From Alistipes megaguti (GTDB taxonomy: Bacteria > Bacteroidota > Bacteroidia > Bacteroidales > Rikenellaceae), in NCBI RefSeq assembly GCF_900604385.1, contig NZ_LR027382.1, forward strand, positions 2,333,001 through 2,397,000: DNA of 64,000 nucleotides. Reading direction: 5' to 3'. Positions 60,852 through 64,000 of the stretch are shown here, piece after piece. The notes below the pieces were generated by a model that was given only the letters and a program-made list of their open reading frames with translations, was not told where the DNA came from and did not search any database. The number at the start of each line of letters is the position of its first letter. The stretch's first letter is position 1. Both the position numbers and the translations under genes were made by a program.

Positions 60852-61112
60852 CTATTTGCGGTTTGTTTTTTTGCGGTGAGAGATCAGTGCGGCGATCCAC
60901 AAGAGCAGGATGGCGCCGATGACGGCCGTTACGAGGCTGCCGAGAGTTCCGACGGGAACGAGCCCGATCCAGGAGAGGACCCAACCGCCGAGCATGCCGC
61001 CGATGAGTCCGACGAGCAGATTGACAAATAATCCCGAGCCGCTGCCCTTGACAATGAGGTTGGCGATCCATCCGGCCGCCAGACCGATCAGAAGATACCA
61101 GATAAAATACAT
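60852..61112 (-). CDS. GlsB/YeaQ/YmgE-family small membrane protein
   Basis: The 86-residue protein has three membrane helices with glycine zippers: IWYLLIGLAAGWIANLIV, VNLLVGLIGGMLGGWVLSW and LVTAVIGAILLLWIAAL. This is the transglycosylase-associated protein family, linked to stress responses but without a defined activity. The basic end HRKKTNRK faces the cytoplasm. ATG 61112 is the family start. It is a single gene, perhaps with the small frame at 60623-60832. Confidence 0.88.
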   Translation of the reverse strand: MYFIWYLLIGLAAGWIANLIVKGSGSGLFVNLLVGLIGGMLGGWVLSWIGLVPVGTLGSLVTAVIGAILLLWIAALISHRKKTNRK

Positions 61113-61224
61113 AGGTCGATGCGTTTTTTGATTACGCATCGCAGGGGAGCAAAATCCGTTCCGAAACCGGATCCGGGCGACGGACGGAGCCATTCCTTTC
61201 AGCGCTTTGCCGTCGGAGCGGGGC

Positions 61225-61473
61225 TCAGCACCCGGTTTTGAGGGCCCGGGCCAGCTGATCGGGACAGGAGGTCCCTTTGCCGTGGCAGTCGATACCCTCG
61301 AGGCGGGCGATCACCTCGTCGGCCTTCATGCCGCGGACCAGGGCGGCAACCCCCTGCGTATTGCCGTGACAACCGCCCGTGAAGGAGACGTTGCGGACGA
61401 TTCCGTCTTCGATATCGATGTCGATCTGCCGCGAGCAGGTTCCCTGGCAGGGGTGGGTTATGTGTCGGATCAT
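61225..61473 (-). CDS. TSCPD-domain protein
   Basis: The 82-residue protein begins MIRHITHPCQGTCSRQIDID and contains GGCHGNTQGVAALVRGM and GIDCHGKGTSCPDQLARAL. This is the stand-alone TSCPD domain otherwise found at the C-terminus of vitamin-B12-dependent ribonucleotide reductases. The conserved cysteines may bind a metal or a nucleotide-related ligand. ATG 61473 is chosen because the -7 box (61505-61512) excludes the longer frame. Confidence 0.85.
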   Translation of the reverse strand: MIRHITHPCQGTCSRQIDIDIEDGIVRNVSFTGGCHGNTQGVAALVRGMKADEVIARLEGIDCHGKGTSCPDQLARALKTGC

Positions 61474-61504
61474 GGAATGAATCGTTATTTGGGTTTTCCG
61501 CCTG

Positions 61505-61512
61505 CAAATATA
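61505..61512 (-). promoter_or_regulatory. -7 box TATATTTG for the TSCPD gene
   Basis: Full match to TAnnTTTG on the minus strand, 31 bases before the ATG. Confidence 0.55.
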
Positions 61513-61574
61513 CGAAAGCGGAGGGTTTCGTGCAACTCCCGGTGCCGGAGCGAGGATCTTTCCGTCAGAGGGGT

Positions 61575-61612
61575 AAAGGAAAGAGGGCCGCAACTTCTGA
61601 GTTGCGGCCCTC
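61575..61612 (-). terminator. Rho-independent terminator of yajC
   Basis: A 13-bp stem GAGGGCCGCAACT/AGTTGCGGCCCTC with a 4-nt loop is followed on the minus strand by TTTCCTTT. It lies 25 bases after the yajC stop. Confidence 0.88.
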
Positions 61613-61637
61613 CTTGTCGGGGATCCGAGCGGGGATA

Positions 61638-61958
61638 TTACTGACGCTGGAGATCCGAGTTGTCGGCAACGACCATGTTTTTGTCGATGCGGAGCGTTAC
61701 GTTGCTGTCCACTTCGATCAGGAGGGTCGTCTCCTTGATCTCCTTCACGGTACCGTAGATACCGCCGGCGGTGATGATCTTGTCACCCTTTTTGAGGCCG
61801 TCGCGGAACGCCTGCATCTGCTTGCGGCGCTTGGCTTCGGGTCGCCACATGAAGAGCCAGAGGACCAGCACCATCAGGACGATCATGATAATGAAACTGT
61901 ACTGCTGCATGAATCCGGGCTGCGGTTCCACGGGCGGAGTTTGAAGGAATTGAATCAT
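61638..61958 (-). CDS. yajC: Preprotein translocase subunit YajC
   Basis: The 106-residue protein has one membrane helix near residue 18-40 (YSFIIMIVLMVLVLWLFMW), then RPEAKRRKQMQAFRDGLKKG and DKIITAGGIYGTVKEIKETT, the standard YajC sequence. It joins SecDF beside SecYEG. It has its own -7 box (62014-62021) and a terminator. secG, ffh and the SRP RNA are also in this window but not adjacent. Confidence 0.95.
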   Translation of the reverse strand: MIQFLQTPPVEPQPGFMQQYSFIIMIVLMVLVLWLFMWRPEAKRRKQMQAFRDGLKKGDKIITAGGIYGTVKEIKETTLLIEVDSNVTLRIDKNMVVADNSDLQRQ

Positions 61959-62013
61959 AATGGTTATTCGGTTTTTTGGTGAAAATTTCGGGTGTTTGGA
62001 AAATTTAACGCGA

Positions 62014-62021
62014 CAAAGATA
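62014..62021 (-). promoter_or_regulatory. yajC: -7 box TATCTTTG for yajC
   Basis: Full match to TAnnTTTG on the minus strand, with a TTG-containing -33 region near 62041. It lies between the DUF1573 gene and yajC. Confidence 0.55.
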
Positions 62022-62047
62022 GAAAATATTGTCGAAAAAACAAGGAT

Positions 62048-62707
62048 TTATTCGATGTCGGCCTCGACGAAGATCCGCAGGGGCTTTCGGGCGCCGGAGA
62101 GGATGAGATCCATGCGTTTGAGCTGCCAGCCGTATTCGCCGCGGGAGTCGAATGTCATTTCGAGGGTTCGGGCCTGGCCGGGTGCAAGGGGTTGGGCGTC
62201 ATGGTCGAGCGAGATGCAGCCGCAGCTGCGTTGGGTGGAGAGGATGACCAGAGGTTTGGCCGAGGTGTTTTCGAGTTGGAAGCGCAGGACGGCGATTTCG
62301 CCGGATCCGAGGCGTCCGAAACGAAGCGTATCCGTGCTGCCGTGCATAAGCACCGAGTCTGAAATTGCGATGATTCGGCCTCGGAAAGGCTTCCGTTTTC
62401 CGGGCTGGGCGAGACTCTTGCCGTCGGATTGCGCCGATGCTTTTCCTCGGAGAGCGTCGTGGCCCGCTGCCGCACCATCCGTTGTTCCCGCTGCCGCACC
62501 ATCCGTTGTTTCTGCCGCCGCTCCGGTTCCCGTTGCTGCATCCGCCGTCACGCCATCCGTTGTTCCTGCCGTCTCTTCCGCCGCCGTTTGCCCCGTTTCG
62601 GCCCCGGCCGTAGCCCCGGCTTTGCGGGACGCGCCGCCACAAGCGGCCAAAGCCGCCAGGATGGTGCCGGCGGCAAGGATTCGGATCAGGAATCGCTGCA
62701 TATGCAT
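62048..62707 (-). CDS. DUF1573 lipoprotein with tandem-repeat linker
   Basis: The 219-residue protein has a lipoprotein signal peptide ending ALAAC (Cys23). Residues about 30-85 are an Ala/Gly/Thr linker with repeats of TTDGAAAG, encoded by 21-24 bp DNA repeats (about 62458-62585). The C-terminal DUF1573 domain has FQLENTSAKPLVILSTQRSC followed by GC, the family Cys-Gly-Cys, and ends LRIFVEADIE. The linker probably extends the domain away from the membrane, and its length may vary between strains. It lies 13 bases after nusB and may be co-transcribed with it. Confidence 0.75.
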   Translation of the reverse strand: MHMQRFLIRILAAGTILAALAACGGASRKAGATAGAETGQTAAEETAGTTDGVTADAATGTGAAAETTDGAAAGTTDGAAAGHDALRGKASAQSDGKSLAQPGKRKPFRGRIIAISDSVLMHGSTDTLRFGRLGSGEIAVLRFQLENTSAKPLVILSTQRSCGCISLDHDAQPLAPGQARTLEMTFDSRGEYGWQLKRMDLILSGARKPLRIFVEADIE

Positions 62708-62720
62708 GATCCGTGAGGAT

Positions 62721-63656
62721 TTAGATCAGACCGCGTCCGGCCTTTTTGATGCGCCCCTCCTCGGTGAGCGATGCGACGATCTTGTCGAGCACGCCGTTGA
62801 TGAAGGTGCTGCTGCCGGGCGTGGAGTAGTATTTCGAGATTTCGATCCACTCGTCGAGGGTCACCTTGACGGGGATCGAGGGGAAGGAGGTCAGCTCGGC
62901 GATGGCCGTACCGATGATGAGGTTGTCCATGAAGACGATTCGGTCGACGTCCCAGTTTGCGGTGAACTTTTCGATGTAGTCCTGATAGGAGTTGTAGTTG
63001 ACCAGAGCCTTTTCGAAGAGGGTCTTGACGAATTCGGGATCCTCCTCGCTCTTGAATTTGGGCGGGATGCGGATTTCGGAGTGGGAGGCGCGCAGGCCTG
63101 AGAGCGAGCGCAGGATCATCATGGTGATGTAGGGCAGGTCGTCGCTCCAGAGCAGGGAGATCTCCTCGAGGGCCTCTTCGAGGGCGTCGGACTCCTGCAG
63201 CGACTTGAAGAACTCCTCGACGAGATGTTTGTCCTCCTCGAACGAGCGGCTGTCGTGCTGCATGTACTCCTTGTAGGCGGGGGTTTCGGCGAACTGCGCG
63301 TAGAGGGTCCGGATGAGTTCGGGGTATTGGCTCCAGCCGAGTTTTCGGGCGACGATCCGGTCGTTGACGGCATCGCTGTTGGAGATGATGCGGATGACGG
63401 CGTTGTCGACGAACTTGGTATTGGGGTTGAGGTCCTCGTAGGTGGGGAGTTTCTTCTGTTTGGCGATATCGATCCGCTGCTGGGCGTAACGGGCGACCTC
63501 GACGGGCAGGATGAGGATCTGGAAATAGAGGTCGTAGGCCTTGTCCACGGAGGCCATCAGGGTCTTTTCCGAAGCCATCATGTTGTCGGCTCCCGATTTG
63601 AGGTGTGCGAAGAGGGCCTTGATGACCTTGATGCGGAGTAATCTTCTGCTCAACAT
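62721..63656 (-). CDS. nusB: Transcription antitermination factor NusB (long Bacteroidetes form)
   Basis: The 311-residue protein starts MLSRRLLRIKVIKALFAHLK, the NusB start, and ends with the NusB core: DRIVFMDNLIIGTAIAELTS, VKVTLDEWIEISKYYSTPGS and FINGVLDKIVASL. About 150 extra residues lie between, as is normal in this phylum. NusB with NusE forms the boxA-binding antitermination complex for rRNA operons. ATG 63656 is chosen because the -7 box at 63681-63688 lies within the longer frame. Confidence 0.93.
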   Translation of the reverse strand: MLSRRLLRIKVIKALFAHLKSGADNMMASEKTLMASVDKAYDLYFQILILPVEVARYAQQRIDIAKQKKLPTYEDLNPNTKFVDNAVIRIISNSDAVNDRIVARKLGWSQYPELIRTLYAQFAETPAYKEYMQHDSRSFEEDKHLVEEFFKSLQESDALEEALEEISLLWSDDLPYITMMILRSLSGLRASHSEIRIPPKFKSEEDPEFVKTLFEKALVNYNSYQDYIEKFTANWDVDRIVFMDNLIIGTAIAELTSFPSIPVKVTLDEWIEISKYYSTPGSSTFINGVLDKIVASLTEEGRIKKAGRGLI

Positions 63657-63680
63657 ATCTAGAACGATGTTTTTCGGGCG

Positions 63681-63688
63681 CAAAGGTA
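63681..63688 (-). promoter_or_regulatory. nusB: -7 box TACCTTTG for nusB
   Basis: Full match to TAnnTTTG on the minus strand, 24 bases before the nusB ATG. It is divergent from the promoter at 63731-63738. Confidence 0.5.
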
Positions 63689-63730
63689 GTGAAAAGGGGG
63701 CAAAAAATGAAAAATTTCGCATTAAATTCC

Positions 63731-63738
63731 TAATTTTG
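63731..63738 (+). promoter_or_regulatory. -7 box TAATTTTG for the FAD enzyme gene
   Basis: Full match to TAnnTTTG. Six bases separate it from the ATG at 63745, so the transcript is expected to be leaderless or nearly so. Confidence 0.5.
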
Positions 63739-63744
63739 CAGCGT

Positions 63745-64000
63745 ATGGAACAGAATGAAGAAAAACAACCCTGCGACGTGATCGTCATCGGGGCTGGAGC
63801 CGCGGGACTGATGGCTGCGGGCACGGCGGCACAGAACGGCCATCGGGTGCTGCTTCTGGAGAAGATGGAGAAGTCGGGTCGCAAGGTCCGCATAACGGGC
63901 AAGGGTCGCTGCAACGTCACCAACGCCCGGCCGGCCGAGGAGTTTGCCTCGCAGGTGCGGACCAACGCGGAGTTCTTCGCCCCGGCCTTTGCGGCCTTCA
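63745..64000 (+). CDS. HI0933/YhiN-type FAD-dependent oxidoreductase (5' part only)
   Basis: The frame runs from ATG 63745 to the end of the window, 85 codons. It has the dinucleotide-binding DVIVIGAGAAGLMAAGTAA and the family-specific EKSGRKVRITGKGRCNVTN, which identifies the aminoacetone oxidase-like/HI0933 group of flavoproteins. Members bind FAD; the physiological substrate is unsettled. It lies divergent from nusB. Confidence 0.88.
   Translation, partial: MEQNEEKQPCDVIVIGAGAAGLMAAGTAAQNGHRVLLLEKMEKSGRKVRITGKGRCNVTNARPAEEFASQVRTNAEFFAPAFAAF

Overview
The window reads as a chromosomal segment of a GC-rich member of the Bacteroidales. Alistipes or a relative in the Rikenellaceae is the best guess. 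This is inferred from the gene families (SusC/SusD, DUF4199, DUF4293, DUF4294, DUF4984, DUF5689, BACON-like lipoproteins, long NusB), from the dozen or so promoters of the TTTG / TAnnTTTG type, and from the high third-position GC. No plasmid, phage, IS or CRISPR sequence is visible.

Layout. 1-3997: the 3' part of a PagL-like lipid A deacylase, an arginine-decarboxylase-like enzyme, and a membrane-anchored HU-like protein. 4077-6818: an envelope operon (sigma54 activator, lptE, TPR-like protein, secG). 7088-9313: a GH3 lipoprotein. 9439-13952: dTDP-L-rhamnose operon rmlA-rmlC-rmlD-rmlB plus a glycosyltransferase, on the minus strand. 14390-14490: the SRP RNA gene, divergent from mltG and tsaC. 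16380-18370: DUF4199, GT2 glycosyltransferase and DUF4293.

18539-27461 is a five-gene locus that I read as a surface nucleic-acid degradation and uptake system: an OB-fold/BACON-like lipoprotein, a DNA/RNA non-specific endonuclease lipoprotein, an endonuclease/exonuclease/phosphatase, a TonB-dependent receptor, and a DUF5689 (OB-like) lipoprotein. It is the best candidate here for a little-described system. A palindrome overlaps its promoter and a long hairpin follows its first gene.

27749-41297 is mostly housekeeping: M16 peptidase with an XRE/DUF2975 pair, a membrane protein, acyl-ACP thioesterase, GT4, MFS carrier, TPR protein, era and ffh. 41517-56447 is a minus-strand SusC/SusD locus with four lipoproteins, two of them LRR proteins, and a subtilase, which suggests a protein or peptide substrate. 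It looks damaged: susC carries three homopolymer frameshifts and a 10-bp duplication, the first LRR gene is fused to the subtilase signal peptide, and the subtilase has an in-frame amber codon. 57196-64000 returns to housekeeping: DUF4294, a hotdog thioesterase, NhaD antiporter, tRNA-Gln, GlsB-type protein, TSCPD protein, yajC, DUF1573, nusB, and the start of an FAD enzyme.

Two patterns run through the window. Many genes are followed by degenerate tandem repeats in their 3' flanks. Several plus-strand genes start only 6-9 bases after the end of the -7 box, which implies leaderless or nearly leaderless mRNAs.
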